Assembly (NCBI GenBank): GCA_009617715.1
Contig: VTFK01000267.1
Span: 496,001 to 560,000 of the forward strand
Length of the DNA: 64,000 bases
DNA from: Plectrocnemia conspersa
Lineage: Eukaryota > Arthropoda > Insecta > Trichoptera > Polycentropodidae
Reading direction: 5' to 3'
Shown: in pieces, positions 1 to 13,700 of the stretch
How positions within the stretch are numbered: the first letter of the stretch is position 1
How the letters are laid out: every line of letters begins with the position of its first letter
The notes under the pieces: model-generated
Told to the model about the DNA's origin: nothing
Seen by the model: the letters and a program-made list of their open reading frames with translations, nothing else
Database searches by the model: none
Translations under genes and position numbers: made by a program

Positions 1-375
1 ATAAATTTATTTCCGTTTTTTACATAACATTTTGTAGGCTCAATAACCCACGTCAACACATTAAAGAAACCAACGGTTTAAGAGCAGACAGAATTAATTA
101 ATTATTTAATTTAATTAATGAAATATTAAATATAATGTTTGATTAATAAAAGCTTTTTTTTAAAAAAAAAAGTTGGATTACCCTTTACAAATATGTATCA
201 TACTACATATTAGTGTAATGACAAAATTTGAAGTACTATAGTATTTTAAATTTTGTCATAAAAAACTGTTAGTAGTAAAAAATAATTACAGAATTACTAT
301 GGATAAATTATAACTCATTGAACTAAATCCACTGATTTTTGTAAATTAAAACATAATCAAAAAACTTTTCATCAG

Positions 376-954
376 ACCGGTACGAAGCATTACGTTTATA
401 GAGCAGTTATGTTTAATGGTGTTCGATCTTTCCGCTACGTTACAGGAGGTTTTATGGAATGTGCGATTGTTGCATGTACAACCACAGATTTATCATCGTG
501 CGGTTTGAGGTAATATCATATATTGACAACACATCCTTACATATATCATAATGAAAAAATTCTTAAATTTTACAGATTCCACAAATATAAAGATATTAAG
601 CCAACCATTGAAATATCAAAAATCTCAATCATAGCGACAGCTCCAAAGCCAGTCTTTAACACTACTCTGAACTGCCACAATATAGTTTATCATCCGATTT
701 CCCTTCTGTACAATTTAGCGCCTCTAGACGTAGATCAATTTGATTATCAAATTGAAGATCTTGATGATACTGAGGAAGTAAAAATTCAAACGTCAATGAT
801 CAAACCACAGTCGGAACTATTAGCGTTTGGAATCTTTGGTAGAACGTTCAACAAAGACAACATGCCATTGACAAATTCAACTATCAACTCATTCTCAACA
901 TCAATATATTATGTAAATATTTTATGTTTTATTGTTTGCATTTGGTTTTTATAA
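376..954 (+). CDS. Vanin/biotinidase-like amidase, C-terminal two exons (partial)
   Basis: Two coding exons, 376-509 and 576-954, are joined by a 66-base GT-AG intron (ag before 376, gt at 510, ag at 574-575). They read 170 residues to a TAA stop. The first exon contains a Cys-rich stretch (GGFMECAIVACTTTDLSSCG). The second contains SELLAFGIFGRTFNKD followed by Asn/Ser residues and a hydrophobic tail ending in CFIVCIWFL. This order (Cys-rich segment, then 'tvtLFGR.y.KD', then a GPI-type hydrophobic tail) is what I know from the C-terminal domain of vanins/pantetheinases and insect vanin-like proteins. The nitrilase-fold catalytic domain (Glu-Lys-Cys) is not visible and should lie 5' of the window. 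By family, the likely role is hydrolysis of pantetheine- or biotin-type amides at the cell surface. Family placement is from remembered motifs only. I could not place the preceding exon in bases 1-375. Confidence 0.68.
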
Positions 955-3900
955 AATCACACTAAATTCATTATTATATTTGTATATATTATTATTTTTG
1001 TATATTTCTCATTGTATATTTACATAAAAGCATGAAGCATGAATCATATACATGAATTAAAGGAATGGTATAGTTAATATAGAATATAAGACAAAATGAA
1101 TCTCACATAATAAAAATAATTCAATATTAAACAGGAACAAGGTCTAAACACGACTCCGACACGCATTAGGACTATTAAAAAGAGAGTAAGCCCATTCAAA
1201 TCACTCAGATTGGCTCGACGCAAATCAACATAGGTGGTTCAGGAAAGCTTAGAATTGAATTTGACCAGGCCTATACTACGCTAATGTTAGGATTTGTTAA
1301 TATAAAAGTATTGTTGTTAAATGTAATTTTATTAATTCGCAGTTATATTTTCTAATAAATATGTGAATAATATGAACTGTTTTATTACAATTTTGAGTAA
1401 AAAAATATAAACCATAGAGAGTAATTGCATGAGATTCAACCTATACGCAACTGTTTTCCTTAACCAATCTTAGAACCCTGCGCGGACTGGGCTACGCCCG
1501 ACCTCCTACTTTTTTGTTAGAGGGGAAATCTTCAAAGTGAAGAATCAGAACAGTGAACATCCCATGAATAACTTTCTGCAACGAATCTAAACTTGATGAT
1601 AGAAAAACTCTAAAATATTGGAAAAAGTAATATTCAACATTTTCCCCAGTATGATCCTAAATGCTTATATCATTTATGAAATAAACGTGGGTAGTAAATA
1701 TATGCAAGGTTTTTAATTTACATAAAGTATAATTGAAAAAATATGAGGAGGGATGGTTACAAATAAAATATTAACCACCTATTCCAACTACAAATGCTAC
1801 CCCAACAGAATTGGGATTGGAAAAATGACCTTGCCGTAATTTGAAATGTATTGTATGCAGTTCCCAAAATGAAGAACCTATAAAAAGATCAAACCTAATT
1901 TGTGTATACATGAAATATGTGTGGGCAAGCAAGCATAAATGTAAAGAAGAGGTAAAATAAACTTTATTTTTTTATAACGTATATATTAAATTTTTATTTA
2001 CCAAAAAATGTTTGCATATGCAGCCTAATACTAACGTCTAAGAAAAAATGTTATATATAAAAGAAAAATGTAAAATTTAATGTTCAACTTGTTTTTTTTA
2101 TTATTGAAAGCCATATATTATTTTTTAATATTTTTTTAATATATTAAAAAAATATTTTAAGGTTTTTCCATACACATTCGTTTAACAACTGTTATATTTT
2201 TGTTATAGTGTATAAAATATGACTATTGCTTCTCATTTAAAAAGTTGTTGATTTTTTTATATTCCTCTTTTTAGTTAAGAAAATTGTTGCCAATTTTATA
2301 TAATATGAAAAAATGTGTGGCACTATTATTATATTGTTTCTCATGACCGTTTCATAACAAAAAAATATTTATTCAATGCACCGGAGAGTCCTTGTGTGTT
2401 ATTTATGAGAGAACCCTTTAGTTCTAGTCGTAACAAGAACCTTTGTGTAATCGCACGATTGTTAAATAATCACTTTTGGTCACAGTAATTACGCGAGTTT
2501 CAAGAATAACGTCATTTACAAACGAGATCCTGTATGGTCCTACATCATTTCTGTCTCAATCGTATAAAGTTTATGATTCCTCAGTTTCTTTTTGCTCGTA
2601 TTAACACTGCAGTTTCTCCTTTAAAAAAATTCTAAAAATTTTTAAAAATGTGCGAAATAGCGAATTGTGCAAAAATAGAATGTGGGAAAATTGAGGGTCG
2701 CCTGTATTTTAAACTAGACCTGTAGATCGAAGGCGTATTTTGATTTTAAGCTAAATTCTACACCCAAAAGTAAAACATATTTGTATTTATGTAAATAGTT
2801 TCGAAAATGGTTCTTTTTTGGTTTACTTCACACGTGCCGCCATAGCTAGCCACACACGCAGGGATCTGTCCGAGACAGGTGTCCGGCGGACAAATCCGAT
2901 CGTGTGTGGTGTGAAAAAACACAGATGTGTCTGTCCGCTGCCTGCGCTCAAACGAACGAATCGGAGAGTGCGTGCGAAAACGACGGTTTACAGTATTTTT
3001 TGTCAAAATTTGCCCCATTGTCATTTTGTTTACATCGTTCCTTAGTTAAACTTCTGGCTTCTCAAAAAATAATAAAATTAAATTTGGACTACAAGTATAA
3101 CCAATACGAGTCAAAACATATGACAAATTTTTGCTTTTTAATTCCTTTTATGTCAGTCGGACGAGAATTAAGGCGACTTTTGCGCATGCGTCAAATTTCT
3201 TAATTATTAAGTGTTCCTATATGTGTACAAGCCCCGCTTTTGGCCCGAATAAAATCGACCAGTACCATTACTTTTTTTCACGTTAGCTTTCAATTTATAT
3301 TTTTAATCAATATTTAAAATAAAATTGTAAAATTCAATTATTATAGAAATAATTTGCCATTGAATGGGTTAACGTGCTATTATATACAATATTGGTTGGA
3401 TACTTAGATGTATTTTTTATTAAAAATATAATATACTTAATACCTAATACGGATTATTAAATATTTTTAACAAATATAAAAATGTGATCTGAAATGAATA
3501 TGCAAATAAAATAATATATTTACTACAAAAATAATTATTTAAATTTATCATTAAATATAGATTTTGTACTAAATGATATACATCAATGTTATTTATACAA
3601 CATAAACTATTTATATAAGTGCAGTAACTATTTTGATAATGGTTTTATACTTGGCTAAATTGAATAACTAATGTTTGTATTATACATATATTATATAAGA
3701 TTATAGTTGTCTATTTTGTTTTATATAAAACATAATTTTATTGTTCTAAGACAACATAATAGAATTTGTGGAATATAAATTGTCTTTATAAAATACATTT
3801 CAATAGCAGTTTTTAAATAATACCCATATTAATTAGGGCGTTATCTAATTAACATTGGATGTAAATAAGATCTTCAGCAGAAAAGGCAATGTTTCACAAA

Positions 3901-6383
3901 GATAGAAATTACCAATAGTAAAATCACTAGATATTATAACACATTTGAGTCGCAAAATACGTACATAAAAGGACCGTATCTAAACCACAATATCATTTGA
4001 ACCGAAATAAAAGGCATTTCGATATGAATATAAATAAACATTCAATGATTCATAAGCTTTTGAGAAAATAATTTTGGGTGAAAAAAACAAGCAACATTTT
4101 AAAGAAAATATAGTACAGTGAGTGAAACTTCATTTATTAAAATCAACTTGAATTATTCGAAGAATCAGCTTCATTTTGTATTGTTGAAAAAAAAATCATT
4201 GCATATTTAAAATTTAAAAATGTTTTCATATGACAAACATTATTTATACTCACTACTACAATAGTTTATTAATATAATCGTATATGTTAAATGTTTATAA
4301 CACAATAATTGTAAATAATATATGAAAGTTTAACATACTTATATGTATATTATCTTTATGAATGAAATAGAGGCCAACGTGAATTTGCTATCAACCTGTT
4401 TCTTAATCGCATACAATTTTCGTTACGTGGCCAAATATATTGCACATTAAAAAGTATCAAAATATGATTTTGAAAAGATTCATACTGCATCGGAAAATGT
4501 CTATTGTACATATATGTAAGAAAACAAACTTTTGTACATTAAAATATTCAATATTTTCGGAGTGAAACTCTCATAAAAAAGTATAATGATTCACATTTAT
4601 TTCTTAAAAACAGATTATACACAGAATGAAAAAATATAAGGTCATAATTGATAACATATTCATAGCTAGAATTAACTTGATTTTATTTACAATTAAATTT
4701 TTCCACTCAAAATTGTTTGATTACGATTATTAATTGTCTATAAAAATAAAATTGATAACCATTGTGAAAGAAAACACTAGTTTTGTATGAAAAACTGTTT
4801 GCGAATAATAAACATTATTGAATAAATTAATATTTAATGTGTCTTTTCACAGAATCCAGTCTAAACCAGATTGTTAAAAAAACGCATTAACAATTTGAAC
4901 CGGTTCAATGTGGTTAATGTTTTTTTGTGTAAATAATATTTACCCTATGGCAATGTTGATAAAATTGAATATATTAAAAACGATTTCTGCTTCAAACATT
5001 AATTATCGATATTTTAATAATGTAGGTCATTGCATCATATTTTTTTATGTAGGTATAAAATCTTAAATGTTTGTAAATAAGGTTTGAGTCATATATGGCA
5101 AATATTTAAATTGATAAAATGTGATGAATATGTTATAAGCAAATTACAACTCTGTTTTTTAAGTATGAATTCAAGAATAGATTACACAAAAATATGATAT
5201 GATAATATTATAATTATAGATAAAGCTTTAACTCATAAATAAATTATATTATATAAACTCTTGAAAGTAACGATTAAAAAATAATCTGTTATTGTATTTT
5301 TATTAAGTTATTTATTTACACAAAATTTGATTTTTTTATGTATGTAATCTACACGTTTATTTGGATATATCCTTGGATTTAATAGATCTTTATTATACAA
5401 TGAAATAAATTTAAATTAAAATATAATTATATTCCATAATCTGAAATATGTACATGCAAACGAATAATATGTAGAATTGTATAATAAAAAGTTAAATTAA
5501 ATATAATTATTAATACCGAAAATTTTAAGGTTTTTTTAATAATTAGTTTATGTTAAAGTTTTAATTATTTTCTTTTAAAAAAACTAATCATTACAGAGTA
5601 AAAACAATCATACGAACCTTAAGGTTTTTTAATTTGGTAGATCGGAATTAGTGATTATTACATCACAGATTAGGTTTACCTACAGGTGTTTATTCAGCCG
5701 CGCAATGAGAAAGTGTTCACTTAAAAATACTTCTTATTTTTAACTATTTCGTAGCCTGTAGTTTATTTACATATATAAAATAAATATTTATACAAAATTT
5801 ATATTTTAAAAGCGTATTTATTTGTTTATTATACAATAAACATTAAAGGGTTTCAATTGATCCTATATTTAAAATTAAATTAAACTCCTTCAATAAAGAT
5901 GAAATGCTTAATAAAATCTTAAATAAAACATCATAAAACACAACCATAAAGTATGTTTTTTATTGAATTAGTTTTATCTGTTAGCTTTTGACGGTTTGTT
6001 CCTGACATTGCAATATAAAACTGAACACGAGAGAAGCATTCATCTCTAAACAAAAATTTTGTAACAATATGCGACTGTCATTGTATATTTTTACGGCATA
6101 GCTAATTAACATATAGTAGATTAGGCATTCAAGCTAATTAAAACGAAAAACGATTCTGGTAATGAACACATTTTCGCTTTTAAATCGCTGCTACTGTATT
6201 CATACAAAACTCAGAAATCATAATTGTTAACTCGCTAAGAATAACTTAGAGATTTCGAATATTTTTGTAAACCGATAATAATATATAACAGACGTCATTA
6301 CTTATGGCTACTACGCGATTAGTTATGTCACCTGATTTTACACTACAAAAGCATGTGTTGTACAACTAACATAAAAATCTTGT
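955..6383. other. AT-rich intergenic region, no gene recognised
   Basis: About 5.4 kb between the vanin-like gene and the first piggyBac-like MITE. Open frames are short and look random. Only two stretches stand out from the AT background. One is 1430-1600, of which 1564-1590 recurs near 23,040. The other is the GC-rich block 2820-2970, which holds an inverted repeat at 2850-2909. The small overlapping frames around 2758-3203 arise from that GC-rich block on both strands and show no family resemblance, so I do not call a gene there. Confidence 0.6.
2850..2909. repeat. GC-rich imperfect hairpin (60 bases)
   Basis: The arms CCACACACG (2850-2858) and CGTGTGTGG (2901-2909) are perfect reverse complements. 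Inside them GGAT pairs with ATCC and TGTCCG with CGGACA, leaving a loop of about 14 bases. The block is conspicuously GC-rich in AT-rich surroundings. It could be a foldback remnant, part of a promoter or a small structured RNA. Nothing in the sequence decides which. Confidence 0.5.
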
Positions 6384-6696
6384 TTAACCCTTTCACCGCA
6401 GATGGCTTCTATAGGTGTCAACAAGAAAATCGCGAGCACTTATTTGGCACCCAAAGGTGGCATAAACCTTTGAGTAAATTTATTAAATAATTATAATACA
6501 ATAAACAATTAATGTAGTTATTTTGATTTACTATAAATTTTAAAATTATTTGCAAAATTTAATTTATGGTAAATTGGTGTATGATATTTAAATATATATG
6601 AGCTCATGCTTTAAATGTAATGTGATGATAATATGGGGGGAACAACTTAGTTTTTGCCTGGGGCGCTAAATAAGCTAGGGCTGGCCATGACCTTAA
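6384..6696. mobile_element. piggyBac-like MITE, copy 1, TTAA-flanked
   Basis: TTAA at 6384-6387 is followed by CCCTTTCACCGCAGATGGCT. The other end, around 6660-6692, is followed by TTAA at 6693-6696. The first ~90 bases match, in reverse complement, the right end of a second copy at 39779-39996. TTAA target duplication and CCCTTT-type ends are the hallmark of piggyBac elements. There is no transposase frame inside, so this is a non-autonomous derivative. The right terminus is more decayed than the left. Confidence 0.55.
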
Positions 6697-7559
6697 TTTG
6701 CAGAACAATAATAACTACATTCGTAGTAGGCTTTTTATAGTAAAACATATGAACTGAAAGATAAATGTTGAGAATTATAATATAAATTATTTACTTTCAA
6801 TTTTGCTACATTGAATCAATGAGTAGCAAAATAAGCATTACAAGGACATGATTTACTGTTCCGTTCTGGCAAATAAGTTTTTAAAGTGATTAGATCATAT
6901 TGTGTCACATGTTGTTAAAAGGTTTATTGATGACTAAATTTGATCATATTTTAAAGAATTTAGATTAAATACCTAGATTTTTTTATATTGTAAATCAATA
7001 AATAAGTATTGCACTTTCTAAATCGATAGTTAATTAAAAACAAGTCTAGACGGTTATCGTGTTGGTTTATGCTTTATGGTATTTTATGACTAATATTTTG
7101 GTACACAAGCAATTTATTATTTTATGGTGCAATTTTAATTTCAATTTATCAGATTTAAGCAGAGACATTAGTAAAGAGAAATTTCCTACTGCTATTTATG
7201 TCATAGATAATATAAGGAAAATACAAACATACAAAAGAAAAGAAAGTGCTCGTAGTAAAACTATACAGTTTTTAATATTCTGTTATCAATGTATAATATA
7301 AAAATGAATATTTGTGTGAGCTTATTTACCCTCTTAAGTCGTTTTTAGTTTGAGACAAATTTAAAAAATTGTATCATATATTGTTTATATGCTCAATCTA
7401 ATTCTGGTAATATATTTAATAAACTATAATATAAAAACAGTTCATATATATTATAATATAATTAATAATACAAGATATAATATAATATCGTTTTCAAAGC
7501 ATTCGGTGAAAAGATGATTTTTCACAGTGGCAACACCGAAACAAATGTTCTACAAAACT

Positions 7560-7718
7560 TTGATCAGAGATAGAAAGTAAACATTCAGTTATAGTCTGCG
7601 CTCTCGCTCGGGTCACATCTAAACAGAATAGTACTCGAATACAAATCTTACAATTACCGGATTGTTTTCGTTTTTATTTTATTTATTTATGTGGTTCGTT
7701 TGGTTCTAAGTATTTAAA
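7560..7718 (+). promoter_or_regulatory. Putative ALDH1L promoter/5' UTR
   Basis: A local rise in GC lies just before the ALDH1L start codon (CTGCGCTCTCGCTCGGGTC at about 7598). An arthropod-type initiator match TCAGTT occurs near 7587. The ATG at 7719 is preceded by AAA. No TATA box stands out. The assignment rests on position and composition only. Confidence 0.35.
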
Positions 7719-10700
7719 ATGCCGCCAGTTTCTATTTCGGAAGAGGTATATTTGTTATTCTTACACTTTCTTAAGTTTACTAACAAACTATCTTGTGTTT
7801 AATAATTGCATAATACGTACATTTTGACATACGTCAATTCTAGGCGCCAAACCGCTCACTCCGCCTAGCACTAATTGGCCAAAGCAGCTTCGCCGCTGAG
7901 CTATTTAAATTGCTGACCAAAGATGGACACCAAATTGTTGGAGTGTTTACGGTGCCAGACAAAGGCAACAGAGAGGATCCTCTTGGTATGAACACTATAT
8001 TAATTATTTAATAATAATATTAAACCGAAAAATCTTATTTAAAAATATTTTATCTCTCCCCTTATAGCAACCGTTGCGAGTCTAAATGGAGTGCCGGTCT
8101 TCAAGATTAAAGCCTGGCGAAGCAAAGGAGTGGCAATTGAAAACATCGTGAATCAATATAAATCGGTTAGTGTTTTTATTTAATTGTAACTAGTTAATTT
8201 CGAAATAATTATTGCTATATTTTTAAGAATAAAATATCACAATATATAAAATTATGTCAGCTCTCTCCATTGATATTAAACTATGGATAAATTAAGAACA
8301 ATGAGACAAATATACGTATGAAGCGTTAAGAATATTAAGGACAAACTATAAATACACGAGTTTTGAAAATCACAAATTTTATGTTAAAATTTTTTTGCAT
8401 TTTGGCCAATATTCCATATACATCTAGCATAGTGAAACTATAATTCAATATTGCTTTTTAATAATATAAACCTATTCCTAAATCGATTTTAATTTAAATT
8501 TGAACAATATTATTATGAAATAATAAATATATAAAATAACCAACCTAAAATTCCGGATGTTTCAAATGTTATATTTTTTATATAAATCGATTTTACTTTC
8601 GTATTTATAATTAAAATTCCCCATTTAAAATTAAATAATTATAAATAATACCCACATTTAATACAAAATATATTTTTAAGCTAGAATTATATATGTATAT
8701 GTATATTTTACATTTACATTCTAATCATAATTCTCTAACTTAAACTTTTGTTTGTATAATAATCTAATTATTAATAATAAGAATTGAGTGAAAATATGAG
8801 AATTATGTGGAATCTACAATGCAATAAATATTTTTGATGATAGATATTAAAATGTATAAACATATTATAGGAGTAGTAGATTGCTTTAGTTATGGAATAT
8901 TGGCCAAAATGCAAAAAGTTTTAACATAAAATTTGTGATTTTCCATACCTTTGTGTTCATTGAGTTCGTTATAACCATGTTTTTTGTTATATAAAATCCT
9001 AATAATATGGTAAAAATAATACATTATTATTTTATATATTAACTTTTTTATATACATTACTGTCAAAACATATAAATATTTTATTAAAATTTAAGCTGCA
9101 ACTACAATAAAATATTGTAGTTTTCTTATTGTTCTTACAATATAGCACTTATGGCAAAAAGGGGGGAGGGGGGAGTTGTACGATGAACTATGTTTTTAGG
9201 TAAAATTATTTTAACTGCAAAATATCCGTATTTTAAATTTAAAATTGAAAAATACAGAAGTGTTGGAAAACAATTATCCAAGTAAAAAAATCCTCTGTTG
9301 TATACAGTAATCATCGATTTTTTTATTAATTCAATTTATTATATTTTTATATGAATAATTCCATTTATAAAAAGTAAAAAATAAATAAAAATACTTTTAT
9401 TTATTTTTAATGAATAAAATTTATTTATTTCTCAATGAAATGTGACATTGTAACACATTGATTTAAAAAAGGTTTACCTAAAAAAAATTTACCTAAAATA
9501 AATCAGCCTCAAGAATTTTAATATTTTTGTACAAAAAATACATACATTTACGAATTCAGCAATAGAATACACTTGACTCGATGACCAGCAAGTGTTGCTA
9601 AATAAATATTCCAGGAAGACAGATTAATTTTAATATTCTTCACCCATTTTTTAACTTTTTTGTAACACAATCAAATATAATTTCACTATTAATTAATACA
9701 ATAATGCTACTGTTGTAGTTTTCGTATAACGGCTTCACGAGTTCACTACTAATTCCAAAATGCATTCTGTTTATATGACTACTTAAGGCGACATGATGGA
9801 ATGCGCTCAATTGATTTGGGTTCTAGAGATGTACCTTTTATATCCATCTTTTGCGACTTTTTCGTATTTTTTGAATAATTTCTGCTCCTGATTTTATGAG
9901 ATTTCTTTACCCGTTAACACAATATTTTATATCTGTATTTGACTTCAATCAATGACACCCATTGTTCTTTGTTCGAGTTAATTTTAACTTTGTAACATAT
10001 ATATTTTTACGAGTTGTGATTTTGCAGAACCGAATAGCTGATTATTTAATTAATTAGTACATCTAGTCAATTATATAAATACTGTTTTTTTGCATATTTA
10101 TAGCTAATATTTTTTCACAAAATGATACAGAAAAATTAAAAACTATAAATGAACTATAGATTGCGAGTATAATAAATCACTATGTGATATTTATTACAAA
10201 ACTCAGCATTATAAAATATAATTGGTATTTGTAAAAAAATAAGAAAGCAATTTGCCATGTGTTATGTAATTTAATTCCCATATATCATGCTATTATCTTT
10301 TTGTTTTTCTACATGATTGGTTTATCTTATTTTTTTAAAAATATTATCGTTTTTAATAATGGTAAATTTCTCAATCTCAAACCAGTGTCATGAGAATACT
10401 GATATAAAAGTTGGAAGGTTAAATTGATATATAAAAATTTGACCACCGAGCAAAACAACATTATCGTTATTTGTGTATTCTATTTTTATTTTATATATGA
10501 ATCATTAGAATCATTAAAATTATGAATAATAGATGGAAGTGAAATGTGTTTAAACTGCATTTTTTATCAATTCCCCAAATACTTTCTACATTTTCGCCAG
10601 CAATTTTAACATAATTTCTATGTAAAATTAACATCAGAAAATTCTGTCATAGCCAACATAAATAGAAAGAGGCAGTATTTTTAATAAAAAGTTTTACTTT

Positions 10701-13700
10701 CTTGAAATAAAAAATATGTCTTAAGTGTTAAAAAATTATCAGGTCGACGCTGAACTCAATGTGTTGCCGTTTTGTACACAATTTATTCCGATGGAAGTTA
10801 TAAATTATCCGGCATACAAGAGCATATGCTATCATCCGTCACTGTTGCCGAGGCATAGAGGTGCTTCATCAATATCATGGTTGATAAAATTTACTATTTG
10901 TTTATTTAATAAATTTATTTTTATGTTGAAATAATATTTTTATGCTATATTTTAGGACACTAATCGAAGGAGACACTGTTGGCGGCTTAAGTGTTTTTTG
11001 GGCCGATGATGGATTAGACACTGGTCCAATTTTGCTTCAAAAATCTTGTCCTGTATATTTTGATGACACTGTTGATACACTATATAACAGATTTTTATAT
11101 CCAGAAGGTATTTTTGTCAAATTTTTTATTTCATGTAACATTAAAATAAAAATAACATTGTTTTAAGGCATAAAAGCATTATCACAATCGGTCAACATGA
11201 TTGCCAATGGCAATGCTCCAGAAATACCGCAAACTGAAGAAGGTGCTACTTATGACGTTGCTTTGTTCAAACCTGAAACACATTTAGTAATAATATTTAA
11301 TATTAACGAGTGGTGGTTTATAATTAATTTATTAAGCTCCACCAAAATTTATTATGCAATTATGTTCTTGTGTTAGCATATGTTTTTTTGTTTAGATTGA
11401 TTGGTCTAAAGGCGGAATAGATCTACATAATTTTATTCGTGGAATGGATTCATCTCCTGGCGCTACAGCTCGTATTCGTTTACCCTCACAGAACGAAGAG
11501 GATTTCACTGATGTAAAATTATTCGGTTCTTCTATTTGGAAGATTAGTATACCTGTGGGAGAAACATTAAATTTTATCGGATTGAAAAAGTCTGCAATTG
11601 TCCATGATGACGGTTTATTAATAACAGCCAATGATGGTGTTATGGTAAATATATTAGAGCTGTTTAAAAGGTTCCTCTGATATATTATAACAAAAGACAA
11701 AACCTTATTTTTTAGAAAAAAGGTTATGATAATTTTCTCGAAAAATTTGCTGATTTTTGAAATTAGGTTTGAAGGTGTTAAAATAATCCATAGCGTTTCT
11801 TTCATGTTTATCATCATCATCGCAAATAAATAAATATTTACTATTTAAATTCATAAGCAAAATCTCAGTAGATATTATCACTTTCACTATCGTAAGTTTC
11901 TTGCTTATATTCATTAACAGAAATATTATTTTAATAATAACGCAAATGTTTTTTTTGTCAGATGAGTTATCATCGTCAGTCATATTATAATTGTAAAATA
12001 ATAACTTTTCCTCATCACTACTATTGATTTTATAATTTTCTTTATTAGCACAGTTGGCTGTAGTTAAAAACAGCTATTAATTAAATTAAAGAAAATATAT
12101 ACGTTAATTTAAAAACAAAACTTTTTAGATTAAGAACCATAGATAACAATTTACACGTCTGGGGTTTAACAAAAGACGGGTATTTGCCGAGCGGTTGGCA
12201 CAGACTGATCAAGAAATTGTTTCCAAAATCCATCGATGGATCAACATATTTTATGACGAATTTTAGTAATTTGATAATTCCAGGTATAATGGTTGGGAGT
12301 TACCTAATCTTTTTACTGTAATATATTAATAGATGTAACTATAATAAATACTGAAAATTTTATCATCAAGTTACTCAAAAATTTAAATTTTTGGACTGTA
12401 ATGGTAAAATCATTTTGGGCAAGACATACATGCCTTTAGATTTTTAAGGGTTAAGGCTAATTGTTTTCAGAAATCTGAGTAGCGATTATATGTTTATTCG
12501 CTCTACAATTCTTGGTAGTTCCGAAATAACGATTTCTCTCGTTTATTTGTTTGCTAAAGTATCTATGTTCGATTGTAACTTTCTACCGAACAATTATGTA
12601 GGAACACCTACAGAATAAATAATAAAAAAAATTATGGCAAATAAAAACTTATAAAAATATACATATGCAACACTTTTAAAAGTGTCTTACTATTATAGTT
12701 AAGTCTGGTTTTCCAATTACAGGAGCTTTTCTAACAGCAATAGTACATAATTGAATATAATTACTGAACAATATTGTAATTTTAATGTATTTATAGATTA
12801 ATATTCAAAGGATGAAAGTCAACGGTAAAATGATGCCCGCTAAAAACTTTTATAAAGGATCTGCATCCAGCGTCGAAATTCAATTCACTTTTGAAGAAAT
12901 TTCGGTAGTTAATAGCATTAAAAATATTTGGAATGCTATTTTAAGGATAGATATAGACGAAGAAACGGACTTTTTCTTTTGTGGCGGCGGCTCAATGGAC
13001 GTAGTCAGATTAGTCGAGGAAATTAGAGAAGAACTGACCTTAGAATTACAAAACGAAGACTTATTCATGAACACAACATTCGGCGAATTTACTAAATGTG
13101 CTGTATTAAAATCCAGAGGAGGATCTCAAAACAACGAGATAGTTTACGATGCGTGCGAAATGAACATAAACAAAATGAACGTTAAATTCCCAACTCAGCT
13201 GTTCATCGACGGAAAGTTTGTAAACTCAGATAATGGAAAAACGCTGACAATAATAAATCCCTCAGATGAGATGGAAATTTGTAAAGTTCAGAGCGCATCG
13301 GCTAATGATGTAAATCGTGCGATGCGTGCTGCTAAAATTGCTTTCGAAGAAGGAGAATGGTCGAAAATTAGCGCTCGAGAACGAGGACAGATTATGTTTA
13401 GATTAGCTGATCTTATGGAACAGCATAAAGAAGAATTGGCCACTATTGAATCGATCGATTCCGGAGCTGTTTATACGCTGGCTCTGAAGACTCATGTCGG
13501 TATGTCGATTGATACGTGGAGATATTTTGCTGGATGGGCTGATAAGATTCAAGGGTCTACGATACCGATTAATCACGCTCGTCCAAATAGAAATTTCTCT
13601 TTTACCCGAAAAGAACCGATCGGAGTTTGTGGTATCATAACTCCATGGAATTATCCGTTGATGATGCTCTCGTGGAAAATGGCAGCGTGCTTAGCTGCTG

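Noticed and set aside
2758..3203. Overlapping open frames on both strands
   Set aside because: They arise from a short GC-rich block, overlap each other on opposite strands and show no family motif or splice context.
11705..11983. Minus-strand open frame in ALDH1L intron 7
   Set aside because: Asp/Ile/Lys-rich reading of AT-rich intron DNA, with a GATGATGAT-like run. No homology and antisense to a well-supported gene.
12880..13074. Minus-strand frame opposite ALDH1L exon 8
   Set aside because: Shadow of a clearly coding exon on the other strand.
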